Source: BS750m-G69 sp964441235 (GTDB lineage: Bacteria > Fidelibacterota > UBA2242). From it: a stretch of 22,557 bases of DNA. The notes under the pieces were generated by a model that was given only the letters and a program-made list of their open reading frames with translations, had not been told where the DNA came from and ran no database searches. Below are positions 1 to 8,562 of the stretch, piece after piece (the stretch's first letter is position 1; each line of letters starts with the position of its first letter). The DNA lies in the NCBI GenBank assembly GCA_964441235.1, contig CAYTUQ010000057.1, positions 1-22,557 on the forward strand. Direction: 5' to 3'. A program made the position numbers and the translations under genes.

Positions 1-55
1 CTGGTAATACACGAATTACAGCAATATCTCCATTATCATCAATCAACATTTTCAT
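1..55 (-). pseudogene. 3' fragment of a split lacI-family copy (left window edge)
   Basis: These 55 bases are identical to 9342-9396 inside the intact regulator gene at 8881-9930. On the minus strand they encode that gene from codon 179 onward (MKMLIDDNGDIAVI...), in the same orientation, and continue off the window. Homology stops exactly at base 55/56. Three codons upstream of the shared ATG there is an in-frame TGA, so no longer N-terminus is encoded here. The missing N-terminal part of such a copy is found at 8443-8027, at the other end of the carbohydrate cassette. I read this as the distal half of an interrupted gene. Whether the remaining 3' portion is complete cannot be seen. Confidence 0.75.
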
Positions 56-125
56 TGAACTTCACATATAAATAATTTTGATAAATGTTCATTCATAAAT
101 TTTAAGTTACATCACTATTCTTGAA

Positions 126-2525
126 TTATCTTTTAATAGTCCTGGCTCCAAAAATAGGTCCTGCACGATTTCCGGAATAAGGCATAAAAGTAATGGTCAG
201 TTTGTCATTACCAATCGTCAGATCATTAGGAATATCATACTGAACATCAATAAATTTTCCATCTTTCTTTCCAGAAATATTTTCTTTGCCAATTTTCTTA
301 TTATTAACTAACATATCAAAGGTTCTTGACCCTGTAAATCCACCCCAATACTCAACAACCAGGGCCATGGGCTGCCCCATCATGACTTTTAGATCAAATG
401 AGAACGATCCATTTCTACCTGCAACCCTTGCCTTTCTATTTTTAAAATTTTTGATGGATGAGTTAAATCCTTTAAAATTATGATTACGCTCAGATTGTAT
501 CTCACCGGGTTGAAAGAAGTCATATGTCATTTCTTCTAATTTCTTCTTTCTTTCTTGTTCTGCCTTGACAACTGCTTGGCGTTCTTTCCATTTTTCTTGA
601 TTAAATAAATCAAAATAAAGCGAATATCTTCTATCATATATTTTATAGAACGGTCTAAATAACAAATTATGAGGGATTCCAACATCTATTGATTTAAAAG
701 TATTTACACTTCCCGATACAGGCACTAACCAAATTTCTGGATTTCTATCTTCCGACATAATTACCGGAACAAAATCAGGATCGTTAGCATTTGGATTTTC
801 TATTTCTCCCAAGTCTCCTGCCAATGCTATAGGTCCGTACATTACAGCAACTCTATCAGCGTCATCAGGCATGCTTTCTAAACGCAAAGAAAAAGGCATC
901 TCTACTTGTACTAAATCTCCTGTTTTCCATGTTCTTGAAATATCATAAAAACTCTCAGGAACTTGCTTTACTCTAACCTTTTTTCCGTTAATAAGTACTT
1001 TCAATTCTCCTTTAGAAAGCCAATATGGATATCTTATTTTTAATGTAAATTTTATGGGTTTTACAGTTTCAAATTCAAACGTTGTTCCTTGTTCTTCTGG
1101 ATAATGAGTACTTTGTTTTACAATAACTCCATTTTCTTTCCAATTAAGTTCCGAAGCAATGAATTGACTAACATATAAAACGTCATTGTTATGATAATAA
1201 ATATTAGCAGCATATTTACTATGGTTTTCCATACCTGTCGCAATACAGCATGTAAATGCCCCCGGATCTTGATATACCTTATAACCTCCCATTTCCAACG
1301 AAAGATTATAAATAAGTCTTCCGTCTACCGGATGCTGAGATGATAGAATATGATTAAACAGAGCTCGCTCATAAAAATCTGCTACTTCTGCTGATACTTC
1401 CCACTCAAATAAATGTCTAGAAAGTTTTAGCATGTTGTATACATTACAGGACTCAGTAGTTTCATTACTAAGTCTATTTCTTAACTTATCAGGAGGTCCA
1501 AAATATTCATGGTTCCCATTGCCACCAGTCACGTACGAATGATGTTTTACCACCCTATTCCAAAAGAAAACTGCCGTTTCCTTAGCTTTTTCATTCCCAG
1601 TCAATTCGTATTGACGTGCTAATCCTATTAGTTTTGGTATCTGAGTATTAGCATGCTCTCTTGCTAAAACGTCTTTTCCCTCAGAGAAAGGTTTTAATAT
1701 TTTATTATCATAAAATACTTTTGCAAGTCGCAAGTACTTTTCATTACTGGTGTCTGCATATAAATCAAATAATACTTCATTAATACCTCCATATTCCGTT
1801 TGCAGCATTTCCTGTATTTGTTCTTCGTTTAAATCTGCTACTATAGTATACAACCAATCTGCAAATCTTGTTTCTACAACAAGCGCTTTCTTATTATCAC
1901 ATAAACGATAGGCATCTCTTAGACCAGCCATTATTTTGTGTTGGATATAAAAAGGAGACCAAAGACCATTAAGAGCAAATGCCTGAGAATGGATATCCCC
2001 TTTAGCTATTTGTTCCGTGAGTATTTTCTTTGTATTTGGAACAGCTCCAATATAACCTTGCCCGTCAGCGTTCTGACAAGTCTCTAATTCATTTACAATG
2101 TAGTTTACTCTATCCAAAAATTCATTTTCTCCACTTGTATTATACATGAGAGCACATGCAGACAGATAGTGACCTAAAGTATGACCCGCCAGGCTTTGAC
2201 CTCCAATACCAATACTATCTGGTGTTGAAGATTCCCATCCTCCATAAGATTCTGCTTTAGGTTTTAACCCTGCACTTGTCCTAAATCTGGACAATAACCG
2301 ATCTGGTTCATAGTTTAATATATACTTTTTGTTGAGTTCTGTTGCATCTTTAAAAGGACCCTCTAACAATGTTACATCTGTAATTTGAAAAGGGAGTGCT
2401 TCAAAAGAAACTACCTCAGGACCTTTCTTTTTAATAAGGGATTCTTCTATACTTTTTTTTTGTTGACAAGAAATCATCATAATGGTACATAATACTCCAA
2501 AAAATACGTTTTTTATTATCTTCAT
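126..2525 (-). CDS. GH127 family beta-L-arabinofuranosidase, lipoprotein (DUF1680)
   Basis: This 799-residue protein matches the glycoside hydrolase family 127 (DUF1680) pattern. Members release beta-L-arabinofuranose from plant glycoproteins or pectic side chains using a zinc-bound cysteine nucleophile. The sequence shows AGHTLGHYLSA near residue 115, GGNGNHEYF with a likely acid/base Glu at about 340, ESCNVYNMLKL with E358 and C360, and the adjacent cysteines C426-C427 in FTCCIATGMENHSKY. These fit the zinc-binding Glu/Cys/Cys/Cys set known from the family. An (alpha/alpha)6 barrel is followed by beta-sandwich regions; the last 100 residues look like a separate beta domain. The N-terminus is a lipoprotein signal with MISC (Cys20), so an outer-membrane or periplasmic anchor is likely. 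An AGGA lies 14 bases before the ATG, rather far. It is the last gene of the cassette with the TonB receptor. GH127 could be confused with GH146; the family-level call is firm, the exact linkage is not. Confidence 0.88.
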   Translation of the reverse strand: MKIIKNVFFGVLCTIMMISCQQKKSIEESLIKKKGPEVVSFEALPFQITDVTLLEGPFKDATELNKKYILNYEPDRLLSRFRTSAGLKPKAESYGGWESSTPDSIGIGGQSLAGHTLGHYLSACALMYNTSGENEFLDRVNYIVNELETCQNADGQGYIGAVPNTKKILTEQIAKGDIHSQAFALNGLWSPFYIQHKIMAGLRDAYRLCDNKKALVVETRFADWLYTIVADLNEEQIQEMLQTEYGGINEVLFDLYADTSNEKYLRLAKVFYDNKILKPFSEGKDVLAREHANTQIPKLIGLARQYELTGNEKAKETAVFFWNRVVKHHSYVTGGNGNHEYFGPPDKLRNRLSNETTESCNVYNMLKLSRHLFEWEVSAEVADFYERALFNHILSSQHPVDGRLIYNLSLEMGGYKVYQDPGAFTCCIATGMENHSKYAANIYYHNNDVLYVSQFIASELNWKENGVIVKQSTHYPEEQGTTFEFETVKPIKFTLKIRYPYWLSKGELKVLINGKKVRVKQVPESFYDISRTWKTGDLVQVEMPFSLRLESMPDDADRVAVMYGPIALAGDLGEIENPNANDPDFVPVIMSEDRNPEIWLVPVSGSVNTFKSIDVGIPHNLLFRPFYKIYDRRYSLYFDLFNQEKWKERQAVVKAEQERKKKLEEMTYDFFQPGEIQSERNHNFKGFNSSIKNFKNRKARVAGRNGSFSFDLKVMMGQPMALVVEYWGGFTGSRTFDMLVNNKKIGKENISGKKDGKFIDVQYDIPNDLTIGNDKLTITFMPYSGNRAGPIFGARTIKR

Positions 2526-2851
2526 AATTATTTACATCTTCCTGATTATGTTGTTTAATAAATCGTTTATATACATTTTTCATAAGCCAGTGATACTAAT
2601 TTATCAATACCAGATATCCCCAAGGTGATACACTACTTCAATGACTTCGATACGTTAATATCTTTTAGCCAAGATAACGCATAATTCAAGTTATTCCAAC
2701 TGCTCAATAAGAGGGAGAGAGCACAGTTCACACAGCGAAGGTATATGTCCACAAACTCCACTCACAGAATGTAAAAGAGAAATGAGAGGGTTTTTTGAAT
2801 AATGAAAAACCCTCCCCTCAGCATTGGATCTATTTTAATATTTAACTCGTC
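2526..2851. other. Intergenic region between beta-helix and GH127 genes
   Basis: This is a 326-base gap. Apart from the hairpin at 2786-2814 just after the stop of the upstream gene, I see no gene, no repeat copy and no convincing operator. The part nearest the GH127 start is AT-rich and may hold its own promoter, but no clear -35/-10 pair stands out. Confidence 0.4.
2786..2814 (-). terminator. Hairpin terminator after the beta-helix gene
   Basis: A perfect 10-bp stem GAGGGTTTTT / AAAAACCCTC with a 9-base loop lies 38 bases downstream of the stop codon at 2852. It sits where a terminator for the minus-strand gene would be. The following minus-strand sequence is pyrimidine-rich but lacks a solid T run, so it may be weak or act as a 3' processing barrier. 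Confidence 0.55.
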
Positions 2852-4624
2852 TTATTTAACCAGCAGCATTTTGTTTATCTGTATACGGTCTTTCGTTTCC
2901 AATTTGTAGAAATAGATACCACTTCCCATTTTTTGACCAACTGTATTTATACCATCCCATTTCACATTGTATGTGCCAGGAGCCTGGCTTTCATTGACCA
3001 AAGTTTTTACTTTTTTACCGAGAATATTAAAAACAGTCATTTTTACATCACCCGCTTTGTCAAGCGTGTACTGAATTGTGGTTGTCGGATTGAACGGATT
3101 CGGATAGTTCTGTTCCAATGCAAATTCCGTAGGTTTGGCTGCTGATCTTTCTTCAACGCCTAAAACAGGTCCAACGAGTTCGGGATCCCATCTTTCAGCG
3201 TATTCAGCATACCAGTTCAAATCACCAAGCGGTTTGCCGTCAGTTCCTACCAACGCAGTATTGCCAACGCGAAGATCAAGTTGCAATGGCCAGACCATTG
3301 CCGGATTGGGCTGCGGACCTGTTTCTCCCGGACAATAATAATAACGTGTTGGTTCATCTCCCCCCCTAAGCAAGACATTTGTCATCCAGTCGACAAGGAG
3401 GTCCATCGTCGCCGAACCACCATATCCACCGACGAATTGGGGATAGCCATCTTCCTGCATTGAATAAGTACCCTCTTCAGTTAGGTATGGATAGTTAACG
3501 TCATCAGCAAACATATTTACTATTCGCGTATTCATCCACTCTGTGGCCCTAAGTGTATCAGGACAGGCAGCCCAATAGTCTATTATTTCACTTGTCCAGC
3601 CACAATAATTGTTCAACATAGAAATTTTACGATGGCTTTCTACCTCTGAGCGTTCAATACCTTCTTTAGCGGCATAACTTGAATCAAGGTTATAAGTTGA
3701 TAATGTATCAATATTTAAGACGCCCCAACATAACGAATCAACAGCATTTAACCTCTGCCGTTCTATACCCTCGCACCCTACATTTAAGAAAATGTTATTA
3801 CTTATAACGGCATCTGTCCACGTTGTGTTAAACAGACACATTATCGCATTATTAATGATGGTATTGTGATCAATTACTAGAGAGTCCGTCAGGTCATGCC
3901 AATTGATAAAGAACGGACCGGGATTGTTAATTGAGGTATTGTTCCTGATGACAACTTTGCCTGCAGGGTTACCGTCCAGGTTAACCACATAGCCAGCCCA
4001 CGTGTTCCACCAATTCGCGCCCCCCGAATTATTGTTCATACAGATATTGTTGGTATAGGTCAAATTTATCATATTGTTACGACTAAGGAAAGAGGCTCCA
4101 TCACCTCCCATCCACTCGAAATAGCAGCCGTCAACAACATTAGTGGTGCTGTCCTTCGTAACATCAATAATGTAACTTGCTTGCGCACCTTCACCTACAA
4201 CTTGGGCTTCAATGTCCACCGCACAAAAATAAATATTTTTTATAATAACAGGACCATTATTTTGGATAAGAGTACCTGGAAATTCGTTGTCAAGATCGGT
4301 AGCGGCCACAACCAAAGGTGGTGCATTTTCTGCATCCGGTTTTTCAGCAACGATATTGAGAGTCTGATTCGTACTAATTGTATGGGATACTTTGTAGGTT
4401 TCTTTGCGTGCCAATCTAAATACTTTGACCGGAGTATCAAGGCTGAATCCATAATCTATCCACTTGTTTATCGCGTCAAAAGCAGTATCATTATAAGTGG
4501 GAAACACCATCAGTGTATCTCCTACAATGATGGTAGGTTCAGTTGGTGGCTTGATTTGAGCAAACAGAGACCCACTCATCATTACAAGAGACAGTGCTAA
4601 AACGATCATTAACTTTGTTTTCAT
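2852..4624 (-). CDS. Secreted parallel beta-helix protein with C-terminal sorting domain
   Basis: The start is taken at 4624: AAAGGA sits 7 bases before this ATG, while the ATG at 4642 overlaps that ribosome site. The product is 590 residues. It has a Sec signal peptide (MKTKLMIVLALSLVMMSGSLFAQ), a body rich in asparagine ladders such as VVIRNNTSINN, VIDHNTIINN and VISNNIFLN (about residues 150-280) typical of right-handed parallel beta-helix pectin-lyase-like folds, and a C-terminal module from about 505 starting FALEQNYPNPFNPTTTIQY and ending KMLLVK. That module is the FlgD-like/type A sorting domain used for secretion or surface attachment in this group. Lyase catalytic residues cannot be assigned, so it may bind or cleave polysaccharide. 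It lies between the TonB receptor and GH127 on the same strand, but a MITE-like element separates it from the receptor. Confidence 0.75.
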   Translation of the reverse strand: MKTKLMIVLALSLVMMSGSLFAQIKPPTEPTIIVGDTLMVFPTYNDTAFDAINKWIDYGFSLDTPVKVFRLARKETYKVSHTISTNQTLNIVAEKPDAENAPPLVVAATDLDNEFPGTLIQNNGPVIIKNIYFCAVDIEAQVVGEGAQASYIIDVTKDSTTNVVDGCYFEWMGGDGASFLSRNNMINLTYTNNICMNNNSGGANWWNTWAGYVVNLDGNPAGKVVIRNNTSINNPGPFFINWHDLTDSLVIDHNTIINNAIMCLFNTTWTDAVISNNIFLNVGCEGIERQRLNAVDSLCWGVLNIDTLSTYNLDSSYAAKEGIERSEVESHRKISMLNNYCGWTSEIIDYWAACPDTLRATEWMNTRIVNMFADDVNYPYLTEEGTYSMQEDGYPQFVGGYGGSATMDLLVDWMTNVLLRGGDEPTRYYYCPGETGPQPNPAMVWPLQLDLRVGNTALVGTDGKPLGDLNWYAEYAERWDPELVGPVLGVEERSAAKPTEFALEQNYPNPFNPTTTIQYTLDKAGDVKMTVFNILGKKVKTLVNESQAPGTYNVKWDGINTVGQKMGSGIYFYKLETKDRIQINKMLLVK

Positions 4625-4677
4625 AATTAAATCCTTTCTCATAAATAATTGATTGAATTTTTTAATTTACCCTGTTT

Positions 4678-4861
4678 AATTCATAAATCTTGCCACTTCC
4701 GAAGGAATCCCTTCGGGAAAAGACACTAGGGCTCTAAGAATTAATAAAATATAGAAATTGAAATATACGAAATAAATCAAAATTTACACCTTACCTTTTT
4801 ATCTTTATTTTTATATTAAACATCACTTTTTGTCTTGGCGTCTTAGTGGCTATGAATAATT
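4678..4861 (+). mobile_element. MITE-like element, copy 1
   Basis: This 184-base AT-rich non-coding element has unequal but matching ends. One end reads AATTCATAAATCTTGCCAC; the other, read inward, is AATTATTCATAGCCAC. Both share TTCATA...GCCAC. The same two end types bound 12041-12247 in the opposite orientation. Next to the first end is a palindrome (4697-4718) followed by AAGACACTA, as in the other copy. It fills the gap between the TonB receptor and the beta-helix gene and may change transcription of the latter. No ORF is present. Confidence 0.65.
4697..4718 (+). repeat. GGGATYCC-type palindrome (nested in MITE copy 1)
   Basis: A perfect 7-bp stem CCGAAGG / CCTTCGG (4699-4705 and 4710-4716) closes a 4-base AATC loop. 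It is the most symmetric member of the dispersed palindrome family in this window. Confidence 0.65.
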
Positions 4862-4925
4862 CAGGTTACATGTTACAACTAATCTGATCTACGGTCCTCT
4901 TATCATTTTTGCCTCCAATAATTTT

Positions 4926-7886
4926 TTAAAGTTTGTATCTTAATCCAAGTGCAAAGCCGATACCACCATATCTCTCAACAGTCGGCCTTCCTGAACCATT
5001 ATTGATTGCAACATATTTGGATCGTCCGATATTTGTGATATTACAATAAGCATTTAATCCATCTACCGGAAGCTTCTGCCGAATTGCAATATCATAATCA
5101 AACCGCTCTTTGGTAAACTCGTTATAGTTTTCATTGTATTCAGCTCTTCCGAACAGATCATCCGTATACTTCATCGAGGCTCGAATGGAAAAGCCCTTAT
5201 AACCGTAACCAATGGTCAGATTAAATATCTCGTCCGCTTGATCAATCATTCGGGCTGTGTAAAAAGTATCTGTATACACGGTCTCCCGAATTGGTGTAAT
5301 TACAGTCTGACCAAACACTACTGTCGTGTCGTAACCAATGATTATTTGAGACTTGTCAACAATCGGATACTTTGCCTCTGAACTCTGTTTTGTAAAATTT
5401 ACGTTCAATACCAATCCTTTTAACAATCCGGGTAAATACCAGAAATTGGACTGCCATTCCAGTTCTAATCCATTTAGAAATGCATCTCTTGAATTGTTCA
5501 TGGTCCAGTCAATAGTATTGCCAATCACTTCATCTCCAGGCAGGCCGTCAAACATTTCTGTTAATTCCTCCGGCCTGCCCAATTGATTAAGTGGGATTAT
5601 ACCGTGGTCAAATACTAGATCTTCAATCGTTTTTTTAAAGCCTCCGATTGTAAAAAGCCCCAGTTTGTCGCCATAAAAGGAAAAATAGAGATCAATATTC
5701 TTTGAAAGCGCCGGTTCCAGGTAGGGATCATTATAGAGGACACTGTATCGGTAAAGACGCCATTTGGGTATAAAGTCTCCAAATCTCGGCCGAGACAGGG
5801 TGTGTGTATAACTGGACTTAACATTAAACCAGTCGTTTGGTCTATAGATACCGTGGATCATTGGTAGAAAAAACTCATTTTCCCGTTTCCGTGTCACATC
5901 ATCATCGGCTATCTCCAGATGGGGAACGGTTATGCTTTCCATACCAAGGAACGGTATGCGCCATGCCGTGTACTCGGTTTGATTGCGTTCGTACCTTAGA
6001 CCGGTAATAAATGTTAGCTTTCCAAAAAGTTCAATTTGAGGCATAATATAAGCACCCAGATAATCTTCTGTACCGTGATAATCTCTTTCATACGACTGAG
6101 ACATCACTTTCCAATAAAAATCTTTTGCTTTGGCGAAATCAAGTAAATAACGAACTTTGTCTTCATCCGGCATATTATTGAGGCTGTAATCACCTAAGAG
6201 AAAATCATCTTCTCTATAGTCTTCATCTAATAATAAAGCACCAGCAAATACAGGGGTGGGGTTATATGGCTCTTCTGGTTCGAAATCCTCGATAGTTGTC
6301 GGCAACCATTCTATACCAGAGTTTGCTAATTCTGTCATTAAACCCCGCCAATCCTTGTCATAAACAAAGTATATGGAGTGGTAAGTCCCATCATACTTTT
6401 TTGCCTGATGTTTATATTTACCTCCCATTTTTAAATCAATTCCTATCCAGTTTGTGATCTCAAAATGTTTCTGGACATCAAAATTTGTCGAAGATTGGCT
6501 ATTTTCAGAATATCTGGTTGTGTTATCAATACCTCCCGCCGAGCTCCCGCTAACATTAAATCCATTACCTAATTTAGGTACTTCGATCGGATGCACATCA
6601 AAATAAGGTAAATGTCCCATTCCACGCGCATCAAAAATCGAAAGACCAACTCCTTCCGGGTAATCATTTTTGGAATGTGCATAAGAAACGTTGGCAGTCA
6701 ATTTATAATCACCGACATAATGCTCAATTTTTAATGCATTATTCAGAACTGTTATATTATCTCGACTGTAATTAAAAGACTGACTAATACCCCCGCTTTC
6801 AAATGTTGCAGAGCGTGTATTATTTTTAGAATCTCTTGTGCTGAAGAAATTGCTAAATTTAACTTTAGTTGTACTAGTTGTATAATCCATCACCAGTGAA
6901 GCGCCAATACGGTGTTTCATCAAGTTATCGATATCATTCAAATTCATACTTTCGACAACCATCTTTTCTTTCGCATCAACGATTTCCTCACTATAAGCTG
7001 CTGTCATTTGATCAGTAGCGCCATGACCCTGCTCAAACGACAGCTGTCCGAACACGCCTATTAAATTATGATAATACCGATTACTTCCATTCAGAATAAC
7101 TTTGGGATTTGCGTAGGATTTGCTTAGCATATTGTATCCGTTCTCCATCAATATACTTAAATTGGGCTTTTCCGGCGCTTCTTTCATAATCAAATTAACC
7201 GTGCCACCAATTATGTCTGCTTCCTGATCCGCCATGGCTGACTTAGTCAATTCAATGCCACCAAGCATATACTGCGAAATCATACCCAGGCCGCTGCTGC
7301 GCTCTTCGTCACTAGTGGAAGCCATGTCAACCCCGTCAATCTGGATCTGGTTATAGTGAGGCGATAAACCGCGGATGACCATTTTATCCTCACGCAGTGA
7401 AACTCCAGGCAAACGACCGACAGCTTCAGCAGCGCTGGCTTCGGGTATCTCCTGTATCCGCTCCGCAGAAATAATATTTTTTATACTGTTTGCTCTAATT
7501 TGCTGGTTAATGGCTACATTCTGACCTGCCGCCTGTGCGGTGACAACTACTTCTTCACCTTTTAGAGTTTGATGTTTCAATTCTACATTAATTACGGTCA
7601 CTTCAGCAGATTTCACCGAAATATTGACAGTCTTTCTCTGATAACCGATATAACTTATTGTTAGTTCATAATTACCTCTGGGAATATCGGCAATAATGAA
7701 TTTTCCTCCTAAATCAGTGGCTGCACCGGTCGGATTAGGGGTATTAATAATTACATTTCCACCAGGCAACGCTTTACCTGTTGCAGCATCAGTGACAACA
7801 CCGGTAATTTTACCGGTGATCCCGGGAAAAACGTACTGCACCATGCAGAGCAAAAGAAGCATAACTAATATAAGTTTTTTGTTCAT
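4926..7886 (-). CDS. TonB-dependent outer-membrane receptor
   Basis: This 986-residue receptor should import a ligand across the outer membrane using TonB energy. A signal peptide (MNKKLILVMLLLLCMVQYVF) precedes a carboxypeptidase-regulatory-like beta-sandwich at about 26-108 (GKITGVVTDAATGKALPGG, GNYELTISYIGYQ). A plug domain follows at about 130-235 (IPEASAAEAVGRLPGVSL, VIRGLSPHYNQIQIDGVDM, GGTVNLIMKEAP), then a beta barrel ending in aromatic/leucine residues (FALGLRYKL). AGGAG lies 6 bases before the ATG. No SusD-like lipoprotein is adjacent, so it is not a classical SusCD pair. Neighbouring GH127 suggests an arabinose-containing oligosaccharide as ligand, by context only. The gene begins 77 bases after the truncated lacI frame on the same strand, so it could be expressed from that copy's operator-bearing promoter. 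Confidence 0.88.
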   Translation of the reverse strand: MNKKLILVMLLLLCMVQYVFPGITGKITGVVTDAATGKALPGGNVIINTPNPTGAATDLGGKFIIADIPRGNYELTISYIGYQRKTVNISVKSAEVTVINVELKHQTLKGEEVVVTAQAAGQNVAINQQIRANSIKNIISAERIQEIPEASAAEAVGRLPGVSLREDKMVIRGLSPHYNQIQIDGVDMASTSDEERSSGLGMISQYMLGGIELTKSAMADQEADIIGGTVNLIMKEAPEKPNLSILMENGYNMLSKSYANPKVILNGSNRYYHNLIGVFGQLSFEQGHGATDQMTAAYSEEIVDAKEKMVVESMNLNDIDNLMKHRIGASLVMDYTTSTTKVKFSNFFSTRDSKNNTRSATFESGGISQSFNYSRDNITVLNNALKIEHYVGDYKLTANVSYAHSKNDYPEGVGLSIFDARGMGHLPYFDVHPIEVPKLGNGFNVSGSSAGGIDNTTRYSENSQSSTNFDVQKHFEITNWIGIDLKMGGKYKHQAKKYDGTYHSIYFVYDKDWRGLMTELANSGIEWLPTTIEDFEPEEPYNPTPVFAGALLLDEDYREDDFLLGDYSLNNMPDEDKVRYLLDFAKAKDFYWKVMSQSYERDYHGTEDYLGAYIMPQIELFGKLTFITGLRYERNQTEYTAWRIPFLGMESITVPHLEIADDDVTRKRENEFFLPMIHGIYRPNDWFNVKSSYTHTLSRPRFGDFIPKWRLYRYSVLYNDPYLEPALSKNIDLYFSFYGDKLGLFTIGGFKKTIEDLVFDHGIIPLNQLGRPEELTEMFDGLPGDEVIGNTIDWTMNNSRDAFLNGLELEWQSNFWYLPGLLKGLVLNVNFTKQSSEAKYPIVDKSQIIIGYDTTVVFGQTVITPIRETVYTDTFYTARMIDQADEIFNLTIGYGYKGFSIRASMKYTDDLFGRAEYNENYNEFTKERFDYDIAIRQKLPVDGLNAYCNITNIGRSKYVAINNGSGRPTVERYGGIGFALGLRYKL

Positions 7887-7963
7887 TTCTTTCTCCTCTC
7901 ACTTGTTAGACTGTCCATTTTCTTACTGCTTATAAATCCTTTACTTAAATATATTCCCGTGTA

Positions 7964-8443
7964 CTACCTCCTTCCCAAAGTAGAAATGATAAATAAGTAT
8001 AAAATAAACAATTGCGTTATCGTACACATTAACTTTTTAGAAGGATTACTTAAAATTGGAGCAATTAGCAAACCATCTAAATTCTCTTTTAAAACCTGAG
8101 AACAGTTCATATAAAAGGAATCTTCTGAATAACGATCGAAATGAAAAAACTCTATTTTTATTTTGTGAGTTTCTAATTCCTTCCCGGCTTTGCATATTCC
8201 AATGGCAGCTTCTTGCCAATAATATGCATCCTGATGCAACTCAGGCATTAAAACACCGAATTTGTACTTTTTTAATAATTTGAGTTGACGAGCATATATA
8301 TTGGGAATATATTTTAATTCTTGAATGGCACATTCGACTTTTTTCTTTATATCTGAAGAGACAAAACCACGTTTGTGTATTACGCTATCGACCGTTCCAA
8401 TAGAAACGTTAGAGAGTTTCGCAATATCTTTTATTGTTGCCAC
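7964..8443 (-). pseudogene. Truncated LacI-family regulator (N-terminal half)
   Basis: The first 139 codons are identical at nucleotide level to those of the intact regulator at 8881-9930. The reading frame then leaves homology exactly after ATG codon 139 (base 8027) and continues for 20 unrelated residues before a stop. It retains the GTG start, the ribosome site GGGGAG and the complete DNA-binding helix-turn-helix (TIKDIAKLSNVSIGTVDSVI). It keeps only the first strand-helix units of the effector-binding domain. It therefore probably cannot bind an inducer or dimerise normally. If the fragment is stable it might still touch DNA weakly. The matching downstream half lies at 1-55, beyond the cassette. 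Confidence 0.85.
8021..8028. promoter_or_regulatory. Possible operator half-site at the cassette junction
   Basis: The octamer CGTACACA equals the right half of the palindromic operator at 8544-8557. The left half here (GTTAT before CG) matches poorly. It lies about 135 bases upstream of the TonB receptor start and spans the point where lacI homology ends. It may be chance. Confidence 0.2.
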
Positions 8444-8543
8444 GTATTCATTCTCCCCATATCCGTTGTAACTAATTTTCTGAGCAGGCGTATTTACAAT
8501 GAAAAATATAAAAAAACTGAAATCTTAGAATTAACCTTCTCTA

Positions 8544-8557
8544 TGTGTACGTACACA
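8544..8557. promoter_or_regulatory. LacI-type palindromic operator, copy A
   Basis: TGTGTACGTACACA is a perfect 14-bp palindrome with the central CG typical of LacI/GalR-family operators. It lies directly downstream of the -10 box of the truncated lacI copy, where a bound repressor would block initiation. The same site precedes the intact regulator, so the intact protein probably binds both. Confidence 0.7.
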
Positions 8558-8562
8558 ATATT

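Larger units (their letters stand above)
56..8026. other. Segment lying between the two halves of a split lacI copy
   Basis: This 7,971-base segment holds the GH127, beta-helix and TonB-receptor genes. It is bounded on the left by the C-terminal half and on the right by the N-terminal half of one lacI copy, in collinear order and orientation. Both flanks carry the triplet CAT (53-55 and 8027-8029 on the plus strand). The segment begins TGAAC and ends GTACA, so its outer bases are TG...CA. It contains no recognisable transposase or integrase. Relative to the intact gene, 117 bases (39 codons, 9397-9513) are missing between the halves. That it is an inserted unit is inference. Repeat-mediated rearrangement or misassembly would give the same picture. 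Confidence 0.4.

Noticed and set aside
4181..4600. Plus-strand ORF of 139 codons
   Set aside because: Antisense shadow of the beta-helix protein gene, with no ribosome site or domain.
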